Assembly (NCBI GenBank): GCA_944321175.1
Contig: CALUKI010000005.1
Span: 21,965 to 85,964, forward strand
From: an uncultured Alistipes sp.
Lineage (GTDB): Bacteria; Bacteroidota; Bacteroidia; Bacteroidales; Rikenellaceae
Reading direction: 5' to 3'
DNA: 64,000 nucleotides
The translations under genes and the position numbers were made by a program. Positions within the stretch are counted from its first letter, which is position 1; every line of letters begins with the position of its first letter. Below the pieces are notes generated by a model. That model was not told where the DNA came from. It saw only the letters and a program-made list of their open reading frames with translations, and did not search any database. This document shows positions 1 through 8,665 of the stretch, piece by piece.

Positions 1-1235
1 CGCTCAACGTGCTTGCAGAACGGGCGCTGCCGGTCAAGGACCGCACGGCACCCCGCATCATGCGGCTCCACTACATCGAGATCGATTCGCTCGGCGACGT
101 GCCGGTGTACGGACGCCGGCAAAGCTGCGACCTCGCACGCGACGACAGCGGGACCTATCATTTAAGGCAGACCCAACCGCTGGCAGTCGGCCGGCGCGGC
201 TATTTCCTGCTCGAATGTTCCGATCGCAAGGACGACGTTTACAATACGTTCGGGATCTACCGTCTGACGGGAAAGATCGACGGAGAGGTGTACTACGAAT
301 ACCGGATGGAGGGTTTTCTCTTCAGCGATACGCGCTACTGCAACGCCGTGAGCTACTATCCCCTGCAACTCTCGTCGCGCAACGAAGTATTCCGGCTCGC
401 ACAACCGGCCGGATGCCCCGACAAGTTCTATACGGCGATGAAGAATCGCGGCTTGCTGACCGCCTCGGCCGGACAGCGCCGCGAAGTGGAGATGACGGTC
501 GAGGATGACAGCGGGAACCGTTCTGTGCTCCGGTTCACGGTCGAAGGGAAGGCCGACGAACGGTGCTTCCGTGCCAAGCGAAACGACACGTCACCCGTTA
601 TCCGCCACGACCGCGAATTCCGGCACGAAAGCGACGGCGTGCGGATCACGATTCCGGCAGGGACGCTTTACGAATCGTGCTTCTATACACAGCGGCCCTA
701 TGAGAAAGCGCTGCCGAAAGATTCGGCGCTTGTCTTTCTCTCACGGGGCGTAACCCTGCTCGACATCCTCACGCCCCTGCATCGGGCCGCAACGATCTCG
801 ATCGAGGCCTCTGATGTTCCGGCGCCGCTGCAACCGCATACCATCCTTGCTTCGCTCTCGCACAAAGGGACATTGCGTTATGAAGGGGGACGCTGGTCGA
901 ACGGACGCATCACGCTCTCCACCCGTTCGCTGGGAACCTTCTTCGTCGTGGCCGACACCGTGCCGCCGACGATACGGCCCCGTTTCGAGCCGACCGAAAT
1001 GGGCAGGCGCCGCAGCATCACCTTCGCCATCGGCGACAACTTTTCGGGGATCGTCCGCCGGCGCTGCACCATCGACGGACGGATGGCCATCCTGGAAGAG
1101 GATCGCGTAAAGGGAACCGTGACCCATGTCTTCGACGACGAGATCTTCGGGCGGAACCGCGAACATACGATGCGGATCGAGATTGCCGACGGCGCCGGAA
1201 ACGCAACCGTCTGGGAGGGGACGTATTACCGGTAG
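1..1235 (+). CDS. C-terminal part of an envelope protein (possibly M23-type peptidase tail), 5' truncated
   Basis: The reading frame is open to the left edge, so the start lies outside the window and only about 410 C-terminal residues are visible. The visible part is beta-rich with no membrane segment or catalytic motif; it ends in Ig-like sequence about residues 320-408 (IEIADGAGNATVWEGTYYR). The arrangement resembles the long C-terminal region that follows the M23 metallopeptidase domain in Bacteroidales proteins, but the peptidase domain itself would lie upstream, so this assignment is an inference. It converges on the minus-strand propeller gene, with a hairpin between them. Alternative: another secreted beta-sandwich protein. 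Confidence 0.5.
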   Translation, partial: LNVLAERALPVKDRTAPRIMRLHYIEIDSLGDVPVYGRRQSCDLARDDSGTYHLRQTQPLAVGRRGYFLLECSDRKDDVYNTFGIYRLTGKIDGEVYYEYRMEGFLFSDTRYCNAVSYYPLQLSSRNEVFRLAQPAGCPDKFYTAMKNRGLLTASAGQRREVEMTVEDDSGNRSVLRFTVEGKADERCFRAKRNDTSPVIRHDREFRHESDGVRITIPAGTLYESCFYTQRPYEKALPKDSALVFLSRGVTLLDILTPLHRAATISIEASDVPAPLQPHTILASLSHKGTLRYEGGRWSNGRITLSTRSLGTFFVVADTVPPTIRPRFEPTEMGRRRSITFAIGDNFSGIVRRRCTIDGRMAILEEDRVKGTVTHVFDDEIFGRNREHTMRIEIADGAGNATVWEGTYYR

Positions 1236-1297
1236 CCCTTTTCCGCGGCACAATATCCGCTGAAAACCGGTATTCTGTATCAGCACCGACCTTCACA

Positions 1298-1331
1298 CGA
1301 ATGGCGTCCGACCAAGGTCGGACTCCATTCG
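1298..1331. terminator. hairpin between convergent genes
   Basis: Inverted repeat with left arm CGAATGG.C.GTCCGACC and right arm GGTCGGAC.T.CCATTCG: 15 pairs with one internal mismatch and a very short loop. It sits between the stops of two convergent genes (1235 and 1355). There is no long T tract, so terminator function is inferred from position. Confidence 0.45.
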
Positions 1332-1354
1332 TTCGTGCATTCCGCTGCGGCGGA

Positions 1355-2390
1355 TCACCAGCGTGACGGCTCCAGCGCCATGCGGCCGATACGGTATTCG
1401 GCATCCCCGTCCAACAGACAGACGTAAAGCATCCGCTGCTCCTCGTTCCATGCGATCAACCAGATTCGGCTGTCGGAACATAACCGGGCAGCATACCGTC
1501 CGTCCCATGTAAAAAAGCAGATCGTAGTACCGTGCGGTTTCAATCCGCGGTGGTTCATGTAATACGACAGCTCCTTGCCGTCGTACAGGGCGAATATCCC
1601 CTCCTCGCAAGCCGTCGCGCCGATGAACCCCACCCGGGATTCCGGCCGCATCGTCACATAAAGTTTCCCGTGGGCATCAAACGCCGACAGATCGAACAAG
1701 TGTGAACAGAGCGTCCTGCGTTCTTCAAAATCGACGATCTCGCAGGCGGCCGTATAATATCCGAACCACGCAATTCGCTCCGCGCGGGGATGCCGCACGA
1801 CATGGCCCTGCAACAATCCCCAACCCGCTTCATTCGTCAGCCCGAAAGCCGAATAATCTCCAAACCTGACCGTCGGCGGTTCTCCCAACGATCCGGCCCC
1901 ATATCGCGCCGATCCGTCGCACAAGAGACCGGCGACGGAATCGCCGGACAGCGTCACGGTCGAAAAGGCGTCAATCGGATACTCCCCTTCGCGCGAAAGG
2001 GTTCCGCGCTCCGCTGACAGGCAAACGATCCGGTGCTTGAACCCATCGACTGCGGCGAAACGTCCTGCTGTATCAACATCCCGCAGAATCTGCTGGATAT
2101 TCAGCACCTCGTCCCCGGCCCTTGCGCAAGGGGGCAGAGATCTCTCCCGTCGGCAGATACAATACCGACAGCGGCCGATCCATATCGTTATCAACCCACA
2201 GCAGATAATCGCCCGCCGTACATAACAATTCGGGATTCCCGACCTTTTCGGGCGCAATATCCAGCCACTCAACCGACTGCGCCACATCGGCTTCGACCGG
2301 CGGGGCCTCTTCAACCCAAGACGACGCCGTTTGCGCACACGCACAAAGTACGGCTACCGATAACCCGACAACGATTCCGTAAACTTTCAT
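1355..2390 (-). pseudogene. BF3164-like (TolB-type six-bladed propeller) lipoprotein, frame broken near 2125
   Basis: The N-terminal frame starts at the ATG at 2390 (MKVYGIVVGL...), has a lipoprotein-type signal (VAVLCAC), and runs through a typical family segment ending LPTGEISAPLRKGRG. The coding sense then continues in another frame (DEVLNIQQILRDVDTAG...) to the TGA at 1355. The break lies about 2115-2130, next to short C and G runs; one base too many or two too few explains it. The intact family is predicted to be an exported beta-propeller lipoprotein of unknown function, often found next to NVEALA peptides, as here (45 bp from the NVEALA stop). It is either a real pseudogene, a switchable gene or a sequencing error. 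Confidence 0.7.
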
Positions 2391-2435
2391 TGCAGAAAAA
2401 TCCAACCTCCGATCGAGACAGCAGGCGCTTTGTTT

Positions 2436-2615
2436 TCAGTTCCATCGGGAAGCATGCCCCCGCACCCCCAAACAGGTTGTCGCTGAGATTTCATCCCGCG
2501 CCAAAGCCTCTACATTTGCATTCAAAAGTTTTGAAACCTCATTTTCCTCATTGGCGGCAACTGCAACCACAGCAATTGCCGGTACAACCAGGAATGCCCC
2601 AATGCAAACAAACAT
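2436..2615 (-). CDS. NVEALA-family exported peptide
   Basis: A 59-residue gene starting at ATG 2615 behind a purine-rich stretch (gagaagaga). The product starts MFVCIGAFLVVPAIAVVAVA, a hydrophobic signal-like segment, followed by a family hallmark core, LNANVEALARDE, and a single Cys (ISATTCLG). NVEALA peptides are a Bacteroidetes family of unknown function that commonly precede BF3164-like propeller lipoproteins. The frame-broken propeller gene lies directly downstream on the same strand, and a full promoter lies upstream (2656-2686). The NANVEALA signature makes the family call fairly secure; the function is unknown. Confidence 0.8.
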   Translation of the reverse strand: MFVCIGAFLVVPAIAVVAVAANEENEVSKLLNANVEALARDEISATTCLGVRGHASRWN

Positions 2616-2655
2616 TCTCTTCTCGGCTCTATAAATTAAGCAGTTAACAACCTTA

Positions 2656-2686
2656 CAAATATAAGCATTTTATTAAAAAAGGCAAA
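2656..2686 (-). promoter_or_regulatory. Bacteroidetes-type promoter of the NVEALA/propeller operon
   Basis: On the minus strand TTTG (2686-2683), 19 nt, then TATATTTG (2663-2656), matching the -33/-7 consensus TTTG-N19-21-TAnnTTTG. It lies 41 bp upstream of the NVEALA start. Confidence 0.65.
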
Positions 2687-2713
2687 CGATATTGCACTTT
2701 TTTGAAACTGTCA

Positions 2714-2932
2714 TCAATAATCCACTTCTTCATATTCATGAAAACACGGGACAAGCAGCGAATAGCGCGAATATGACGCATCATCACCTTCAGGCAAAAC
2801 AACATTCGCAAAAGGCGTTATAACATGCAGTCCATCATTCTGAAACCCGATTTGCAGAAAGGCAGCAGTCCGGAACGGGAAGTTGACATCCCATCCGCAC
2901 GATTGCACGGCCACCAACGGCGCGGGCAACAC
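2714..2932 (-). pseudogene. possible C-terminal remnant of an unidentified protein
   Basis: An open frame reading FQNDGLHVITPFANVVLPEG and ending HEYEEVDY has protein-like composition but no credible start, no promoter of its own and no upstream domain; the sequence above it belongs to a terminator. It could be the relic of a second lipoprotein of the adjacent NVEALA locus, or chance. The rest of 2616-3066 holds a promoter and a terminator only. Confidence 0.2.
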
Positions 2933-2994
2933 CTGTGTGCGGGAGGGAGCGCATCCCCCCCCTCTGTAATGTCTCGTTCCGTTCGAATGGGAAA

Positions 2995-3025
2995 CACCCC
3001 TGCCGCAGCGGTTGCGGCAGGGGTG
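2995..3025 (-). terminator. intrinsic terminator of waaA
   Basis: Perfect 13-bp stem CACCCCTGCCGCA / TGCGGCAGGGGTG with a 5-nt loop, 42 bp past the waaA stop. On the minus strand it is followed by a short T run (gtttccc). Confidence 0.65.
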
Positions 3026-3066
3026 GATTTCTCTCCGAAAAGACCGTCGGAAACCGCGCCGGTCCG

Positions 3067-4296
3067 TTATGAATTGAAAATGCTGCGCAGAATGATGCCC
3101 GTAGCCCCCTGATTGTGAGCCGTGTAGTCCTTGGCCGCACGGCTGGCGCGACGCAATGCCTCCTCGTCGTCACGCAGCGGCGCAAACCATGCCGACAGCT
3201 CCTCGGCCGTATGAACCGGTGTCGCACAACCGAGCGACACCATGTCGCGCGCCTCCTTGAACTTCGAATAATTCGGGCCGAAGGCGATCGGCAGGCCGAA
3301 CGTCGCAGCCTCCAGCGTGTTGTGGATTCCGATGCCAAAACCGCCGCCGATATAGGCCCATGCGGCCGAACCATAGACCGACGACAGAATGCCCACCGTA
3401 TCGAGAATGAGGAGCTGCGTCTTTCCGAAATCGGCCGCCGCATCACACTGCGTATAACGCACCGCACCGCCCTTTGTCTCGTGCAACAACCGTTCGATAC
3501 GCCCCTCGTCCATCTCATGCGGCGCGACGACGAACCTTACTTCCGGATTGGCGTTGATCAGCGGCAACAGAATCTCTTCATCCGGGCCCCATGTCGAACC
3601 CGCAACGAACAGGCGCCCGTTACCCCGGAACCGTTCGACAATTTCAACCCGCTTCGCCGCCGCGGCAATCTCCGCCACCCGGTCAAAGCGCGTATCGCCC
3701 GCAACGACGACATTGTCGAACCCGATCTCGGACAACAAACGTTTCGATTCGACATTCTGCACGAACAGCGTGTCGAACGTCTCCAACGCCCGACGCCACA
3801 TCGCACCATAAGGGCGGAAAAAGACCGAATTGCGGCGGAAAATCGCCGAGACGATGTAACTCCGCACCGAACGACGGCGCAACTCCGTCAACAGATTGAT
3901 CCAGAATTCGTATTTGATGAAGATGGCAATCTCCGGATGCGCCGCATCCAGAAAACGCCGCGCATTGGATGGCGTATCGGCCGGAAGATAAAAAACATAA
4001 TCGGCTCCGGAATAATTCTTCCGGATCTCATACCCCGAAGGCGAAAAGAATGTCAGCAGGATTTTGTATTCGGGATGTTCATGCCGCAGCCGCTCGATGA
4101 TCGGACGCCCCTGTTCGAATTCGCCCAGCGAGGCCGCATGCACCCAGACAATCCGATCCGACGGCGCTATCGCCGCACGCAGACGCCTGAAAATATCCCG
4201 CCGGCCTTCGCTCCACAAGCGCGCCTTCCCATGCCAGGGAGCCACCATCCGGATGAGCCCTGCATAGAGCGATATGGCCAAATCATAGATCCACAT
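3067..4296 (-). CDS. waaA: 3-deoxy-D-manno-octulosonic acid (Kdo) transferase
   Basis: 409 residues from ATG 4296 (MWIYDLAISLYAGLIRM). WaaA/KdtA transfers Kdo from CMP-Kdo to lipid A precursor at the inner membrane, an early step of LPS core assembly. Family landmarks: an N-terminal membrane-anchoring helix, WVHAASLGEFEQGRPII (about 50-66), the LLTFFSPSGYE block, KYEFWINLL, VVVAGDTRFDRV, and GGGFGIGIHNTLEAATFG in the nucleotide-sugar-binding C-terminal half. An upstream in-frame start nine codons earlier exists, but the promoter at 4321-4352 favours 4296. It has its own terminator and is likely monocistronic. Confidence 0.93.
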   Translation of the reverse strand: MWIYDLAISLYAGLIRMVAPWHGKARLWSEGRRDIFRRLRAAIAPSDRIVWVHAASLGEFEQGRPIIERLRHEHPEYKILLTFFSPSGYEIRKNYSGADYVFYLPADTPSNARRFLDAAHPEIAIFIKYEFWINLLTELRRRSVRSYIVSAIFRRNSVFFRPYGAMWRRALETFDTLFVQNVESKRLLSEIGFDNVVVAGDTRFDRVAEIAAAAKRVEIVERFRGNGRLFVAGSTWGPDEEILLPLINANPEVRFVVAPHEMDEGRIERLLHETKGGAVRYTQCDAAADFGKTQLLILDTVGILSSVYGSAAWAYIGGGFGIGIHNTLEAATFGLPIAFGPNYSKFKEARDMVSLGCATPVHTAEELSAWFAPLRDDEEALRRASRAAKDYTAHNQGATGIILRSIFNS

Positions 4297-4320
4297 GTGC
4301 CATCTTCGTAAGTTGAGTCG

Positions 4321-4352
4321 CAAAGGTAATTATTTTCGGATGAAATGCCAAA
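4321..4352 (-). promoter_or_regulatory. promoter of waaA
   Basis: Minus strand TTTG (4352-4349), 20 nt, TACCTTTG (4328-4321); both elements match consensus. It ends 24 bp before the waaA ATG and abuts the yraN stop. Confidence 0.65.
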
Positions 4353-4724
4353 TCACCAGTTGCATTCCATCGCCCGCTCCATAAAACGCACCTGCATGGA
4401 CCCGTCTGGAAAAACATCGACCGCCGCCAAATCGAACTGCGGTTCAAGCCTTATGCGATGTGCCGCCATATAGGATGACGCCGCACGCCGCAGTGCGGCA
4501 AATTTGTGCTTCGTGAGCGCCGTTTCCGGCAGAGTCAGCCCGCCGGCACGCCGCGTCTTGACCTCGACGAAATGGAGCTCGTCCCACTTGCGCGCGATGA
4601 TATCCAGCTCGTACCGGCCCCAACGCCAGTTGAGCTCAAGAATCGTAAAACCCTCCCGCCGAAGATACTCCAGCACCGCTCGCTCTCCCCGACGTCCCGT
4701 TTCCTCGCGTGACAATCCGCTCAT
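4353..4724 (-). CDS. YraN/UPF0102-family nuclease-fold protein
   Basis: 123 residues from ATG 4724 (MSGLSREETGRRGERAVLEY); the frame runs on upstream but inside tyrA, and the ATGA overlap with the tyrA stop fixes this start. Family signature: G-R-G-E-x-A near the N-terminus, then YELDIIARKWDELHFVEVKTRR, carrying the restriction-endonuclease-like D...E-x-K residues (ELD, EVK). UPF0102 proteins have an endonuclease-like fold of uncertain cellular role. Translationally coupled to tyrA. Confidence 0.88.
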   Translation of the reverse strand: MSGLSREETGRRGERAVLEYLRREGFTILELNWRWGRYELDIIARKWDELHFVEVKTRRAGGLTLPETALTKHKFAALRRAASSYMAAHRIRLEPQFDLAAVDVFPDGSMQVRFMERAMECNW

Positions 4725-5563
4725 GGCAGAATCTTCTGGATTGTATTGGCCCGTTGCATGGCGGCCGTCAGCCCTTCGGCATCGTCCCGCTCGATCATCC
4801 GCCGCATGATCTGCAGCTGATGGATGTGCTCCCGCAAAACATCCAGCACATTGTATTTGTTGCGCAGCAGAATCGGAACCCATGTACGCGGCGCACTCTT
4901 CGCCAGACGCACCGTACTCTCGAAACCGCCGCCCGCAAGATCGAAGATGTGCTGTTCCTCGCGTTCCTTCTCCAACACGGTCAGCGCCAGCGCAAAAGAG
5001 GTGATGTGCGAAATATGGGATACATATGCCGTATGCAGGTCATGCTCTTCGGGATCCATCGCAACCAGCGGCGTCCCCAATGTACGATAGATCCCCTCGA
5101 CGGTTTCAACGGCGTCGGCATCGCTCCGCTCCCGCTCGCAGATCACCGTAGTGCGGCCTGTAAACGCCCCTTCGCACGCCGCATCCGGGCCGCTGTACTC
5201 CGTGCCCCACATCGGATGTGTCGCAACAAACCGCCCCCGCCGGGCATGCATGCTTACCACTTCGCACAATTCGCCTTTGATCGAACCCGTGTCCATCACG
5301 ACCTGACGGGGCGAAACCCTGTTCAGGATCTTCACCGTCAGCAGCGGAATCGTATCGACCGGTGTGGCCAGTACGATCAAATCGGCCCCCGGCAACCCCT
5401 CGTCCAGCGACACCACACGATCGACAAGCCCCCGTTCCAATGCACGCCGCGCATGCTCTTCCGACGCTTCCACTCCTTCGATCCGACCGGCCAGTCCATG
5501 TTTGCGCAAAGCCATGGCTAACGATCCGCCGATCAACCCGACACCTATGATCAATGCATTCAT
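4721..5563 (-). CDS. tyrA: prephenate dehydrogenase
   Basis: 280 residues from ATG 5563 (MNALIIGVGLIGGSLAMALR). It oxidatively decarboxylates prephenate to 4-hydroxyphenylpyruvate with NAD(P)+ in tyrosine synthesis. The Rossmann motif GxGxxGGS lies at residues 7-14; DLIVLATPVDTIP and the VMDTGSIKGE block follow, then ATHPMWGTE and the helical-domain YVSHISHITSFAL. There is no chorismate-mutase or ACT fusion. It overlaps yraN by 4 bp. Confidence 0.93.
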   Translation of the reverse strand: MNALIIGVGLIGGSLAMALRKHGLAGRIEGVEASEEHARRALERGLVDRVVSLDEGLPGADLIVLATPVDTIPLLTVKILNRVSPRQVVMDTGSIKGELCEVVSMHARRGRFVATHPMWGTEYSGPDAACEGAFTGRTTVICERERSDADAVETVEGIYRTLGTPLVAMDPEEHDLHTAYVSHISHITSFALALTVLEKEREEQHIFDLAGGGFESTVRLAKSAPRTWVPILLRNKYNVLDVLREHIHQLQIMRRMIERDDAEGLTAAMQRANTIQKILP

Positions 5564-5699
5564 CGTCTGTACACCCTTTAATAATACATTCGCGCGAGAT
5601 ACCACAACCCCTTGGCTCCAACTGAATATGGGCATCATGCGCTCAATTTCTCAAAAATCTTCCGACAAGCGGACCCGCATGCGGTGCCGTCTGCCGGCC

Positions 5700-6212
5700 C
5701 TATGCCGACGGCACGGCAACGGGGCGTTCGAGGACATAGTCGTCCATTACATACCCGTTGCCGATATCGACTGCCTGCGTGCGGATCTCCCTGAAGCCCA
5801 TATGCCGATAGGCCCCGATCGCACGGTCGTTGTACCGGTTGACCGTAAGCCAGATCGCAGTTGCACCGTTATCACGGCACAACTGTTCCAGACGCTCCAG
5901 CATCTGCCGGAAATACCCTTTGCCCTGAGCACGGGCCATGAGGTACATCTTGCTCAAAAACAGTTTTCCCTCCTGCATCTGCACCCCGCAATACCCGACC
6001 GCCTCTGCGGCCTCCTCCAGTAAAAAGTAACGATAGCCTCCGAATGCCAGTTGTTCGGTCAAAGCCCGTACCGACTGGTATTTCTCGATCATGTAGGCGA
6101 TCTGTTCCCGTGTAAGGAGAGTCCGGTAGGTTTCGCGCCATACTATTCCCGCCAGACGGTTCACCTCCATGATGTCGTGTCCCGTCTCGATCTCCCGAAT
6201 CTGAAACTCCAT
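5700..6212 (-). CDS. GNAT-family N-acetyltransferase
   Basis: 170 residues from ATG 6212 (MEFQIREIETGHDIMEVNRL). The acetyl-CoA-binding motif appears as LFLSKMYLMARAQGKGYFRQ (Q/R-x-x-G-x-G/A variant AQGKGY), followed by ATAIWLTVNRYNDRAIGAYR and MGFREI, a layout close to RimI-like and PaiA-like acetyltransferases. The substrate cannot be told from sequence. It follows pepE by 13 bp, so the two are likely co-transcribed. Confidence 0.88.
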   Translation of the reverse strand: MEFQIREIETGHDIMEVNRLAGIVWRETYRTLLTREQIAYMIEKYQSVRALTEQLAFGGYRYFLLEEAAEAVGYCGVQMQEGKLFLSKMYLMARAQGKGYFRQMLERLEQLCRDNGATAIWLTVNRYNDRAIGAYRHMGFREIRTQAVDIGNGYVMDDYVLERPVAVPSA

Positions 6213-6225
6213 GGTTGAAAAACAG

Positions 6226-6927
6226 TTATAAAAGGAAGGACAAATCATCGCCGGGCCGCACTTCGTATGGCGCCACGCCTTTGTGGAAAATCCGCATCGG
6301 CCGCCGGCCGATCAGCTCCAGGCGCCCCGCTTCGTAACGCAGCATGCACCCCTCACGCAAACCGACGGCATACCGGCGCGGATTGGCGGCGACGAACTCC
6401 AACAGGCGCACCTCGCGCGTTTCGCCGGCATGTCCTTCAGGATTGGCATCCAGATAATGGGGGTTGATCTGGAATTTGACCGCCCCGATTGCGCGGAACG
6501 ACGACGGCTCCACGATCGGCATGTCATTCGTCGTACAGATCGTCGGGCACGCCACATTGCTGCCCGCCGACCACCCCACATACGGAATGCCGGCCCTGAT
6601 CCGGCGCCGTATCGCCGACATCAGCCCCTGCTCCTGCATCTTCCTGGCCAGCGCGAAGGTATTGCCGCCGCCGACACAGACCGCCTCCGCACGACGGATC
6701 GCCGCGGCGGCATCCGCCGCCCGATGAACCGAACGCACCCGAATGCCCAATGCCGAAAAACGTTCCTGCACACGCCGCTCGTACTCGGCGTAAGAAAACG
6801 TAACGGCCGCATACGGCACAAACGCCACCTCGCGGACTCCGGACAAAAACGCCTCGATATATGGCATGGGGTAACTCAGATAAGGTTCACCGGCATTCGT
6901 AGAATTGGATATCAGCAACAGTCTCAT
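6226..6927 (-). CDS. pepE: dipeptidase E (alpha-aspartyl dipeptidase, family S51)
   Basis: 233 residues, the usual length for PepE, which hydrolyses Asp-X dipeptides in the cytoplasm. Motifs: GGGNTFAL (86-93) and the nucleophile elbow GWSAGSN with Ser120; PEGHAGETR follows in the C-terminal half. It is the first gene of a two-gene unit with the GNAT gene and lies divergent from acpP. Confidence 0.93.
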   Translation of the reverse strand: MRLLLISNSTNAGEPYLSYPMPYIEAFLSGVREVAFVPYAAVTFSYAEYERRVQERFSALGIRVRSVHRAADAAAAIRRAEAVCVGGGNTFALARKMQEQGLMSAIRRRIRAGIPYVGWSAGSNVACPTICTTNDMPIVEPSSFRAIGAVKFQINPHYLDANPEGHAGETREVRLLEFVAANPRRYAVGLREGCMLRYEAGRLELIGRRPMRIFHKGVAPYEVRPGDDLSFLL

Positions 6928-7030
6928 AATAGCTTGCCATTCAGTTTATTACACAAAAACACGATACGTTTGTGCATAATCGTGTTGATAAAATATTTCG
7001 TCGGCATGACAAATGTAACAAAAAAAGTGT

Positions 7031-7038
7031 TATTTTTG
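7031..7038 (+). promoter_or_regulatory. -7 element of the acpP-fabF operon
   Basis: TATTTTTG matches TAnnTTTG, 67 bp upstream of the acpP ATG in an AT-rich leader. No TTTG at the expected -33 spacing. Confidence 0.45.
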
Positions 7039-7105
7039 CGAAAAATTCCGTGTGAAAATATAAAACTGTTTTCAACAATATTTGTTTAACTTAAAATTTA
7101 CAATT

Positions 7106-7342
7106 ATGTCTGAAGTACAACAGAAAGTCGTCGAGATCATCGTTGACAAACTGGGAGTAAAAGAGTCGGAAGTTGTGCCCGAAGCAAGCTTCACCAACCA
7201 CCTCGGCGCGGATTCGCTCGACACCGTAGAGCTGATCATGGAGTTCGAGAAGGCTTTCGATATCCAGATCCCCGACGAAGACGCAGAGAAGATCGCTACC
7301 GTAGGCGACGCTATCAAGTACATCGAGGAGCACAAGAAATAA
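7106..7342 (+). CDS. acpP: acyl carrier protein
   Basis: 78 residues from ATG 7106 ([20 protein letters not shown]), acidic. The 4'-phosphopantetheine site is Ser37 in [10 protein letters not shown]. It carries growing acyl chains in type II fatty-acid synthesis. fabF follows after 63 bp on the same strand, the common acpP-fabF arrangement. Confidence 0.97.
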   Translation: MSEVQQKVVEIIVDKLGVKESEVVPEASFTNHLGADSLDTVELIMEFEKAFDIQIPDEDAEKIATVGDAIKYIEEHKK

Positions 7343-7405
7343 TTCCGCAGTAATTTTCCATTTCACAGCAAATCGCTTAGTTTCATCAATCGCAATTCAT
7401 TCAAT

Positions 7406-8653
7406 ATGACAGCAAGACGTGTAGTGGTGACGGGAATAGGTACGATCAACCCGCTCGGCAACAACATTCAAGAATATTTTTCAAATCTCGAAAAAGGTGT
7501 CAGCGGAGCAGCCACCATCACACATTTCGATCCGGAGAAATTCAAGACAAAATTTGCCTGTGAAGTAAAAAATTACGACCCGTCCCAATACTTCGACCGC
7601 AAGGAGGTCCGCAAATACGACCTCTTCACGCAGTATGCCCTTATCGCAGCCACTCAGGCCGTTGAGGATGCTGGGTTCGACTTCGACAAAATCGACAGGG
7701 AACAGGCCGGAGTCATTTGGAGTTCGGGTATCGGAGGACTCAAATCGTTCTTCGACGAATGTGTGGGCTATGCCGAGGGTGGAAATACGCCCCGGTTTAG
7801 CCCATTCTTCATTCCCCGCATGATCGCCGACATCGCCGCAGGGTTCATCTCCATGAAGTATGGATTCATGGGGCCGAACTATTGCATCGTGTCGGCCTGC
7901 GCATCCTCCAACCACGGCATGATCGACGCCTTCAACCAGATCCGCTGGGGAAAAGCCGACATCATGGTCACCGGCGGATCGGAAGCGGCGGTCAATGAAC
8001 CCGGCGTGGGCGGCTTCAGTTCCATGCAGGCCATCTCGACCCGCAACGACGACCCGCAGCACGCTTCCCGGCCGTTCGACGTCCATCGGGACGGATTCGT
8101 CATCGGCGAGGGCGCCGGCGCCCTCGTCTTCGAAGAGTACGAACATGCAAAGGCGCGCGGCGCCAAAATCTATTGTGAAATCGTCGGCGGCGGCGCATCG
8201 GCCGACGCCCACCACTTCACGGCTCCCCACCCCGAAGGAAAAGGGGCCATGCTGGCCATGAAAGCCGCGCTCAAGGATGCCGGAATGCAGCCGCAGGAGG
8301 TCGATTACATCAACGTCCACGGTACATCCACCCCGCTGGGCGACACCGCCGAACTGAAAGCCGTAGCCGAAGTATTCGGCGAGCACGTCTATGACATGAA
8401 CATCTCCTCGACCAAGTCCATGACCGGACACCTGCTGGGTGCTACGGGTGCTGTCGAGGCGCTGGCTTGCATCATGGCCCTCACACAGGGCATCGTGCCT
8501 CCGACGATCAACGTCGAAGAGCTGGATCCGCAGATCGACCCCAAACTCAACCTTACGCTTGGCAAGGCGCAGCATCGCGATGTCAGGTGTGCCATGAGCA
8601 ATACGTTCGGATTCGGCGGACACAACTCCACGATCCTTTTCCGCAAGCTCTAA
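7406..8653 (+). CDS. fabF: beta-ketoacyl-ACP synthase II
   Basis: 415 residues. It condenses malonyl-ACP with acyl-ACP for chain elongation. The Cys-His-His triad is visible: Cys165 in SACASSNH, His305 in NVHGTSTPLGD, His342 in KSMTGHLLGATG, with Lys337. Full family length, starting MTARRVVVTGIGTINPLGNN. The chain acpP-fabF-rnc-radC has short gaps (63 and 12 bp, then a 4-bp overlap), indicating one operon. Confidence 0.97.
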   Translation: MTARRVVVTGIGTINPLGNNIQEYFSNLEKGVSGAATITHFDPEKFKTKFACEVKNYDPSQYFDRKEVRKYDLFTQYALIAATQAVEDAGFDFDKIDREQAGVIWSSGIGGLKSFFDECVGYAEGGNTPRFSPFFIPRMIADIAAGFISMKYGFMGPNYCIVSACASSNHGMIDAFNQIRWGKADIMVTGGSEAAVNEPGVGGFSSMQAISTRNDDPQHASRPFDVHRDGFVIGEGAGALVFEEYEHAKARGAKIYCEIVGGGASADAHHFTAPHPEGKGAMLAMKAALKDAGMQPQEVDYINVHGTSTPLGDTAELKAVAEVFGEHVYDMNISSTKSMTGHLLGATGAVEALACIMALTQGIVPPTINVEELDPQIDPKLNLTLGKAQHRDVRCAMSNTFGFGGHNSTILFRKL

Positions 8654-8665
8654 ATCGTCTCGGCC

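Noticed and set aside
2955..2962. C8 run
   Set aside because: It lies in non-coding DNA next to a terminator, so no frame is switched by it.
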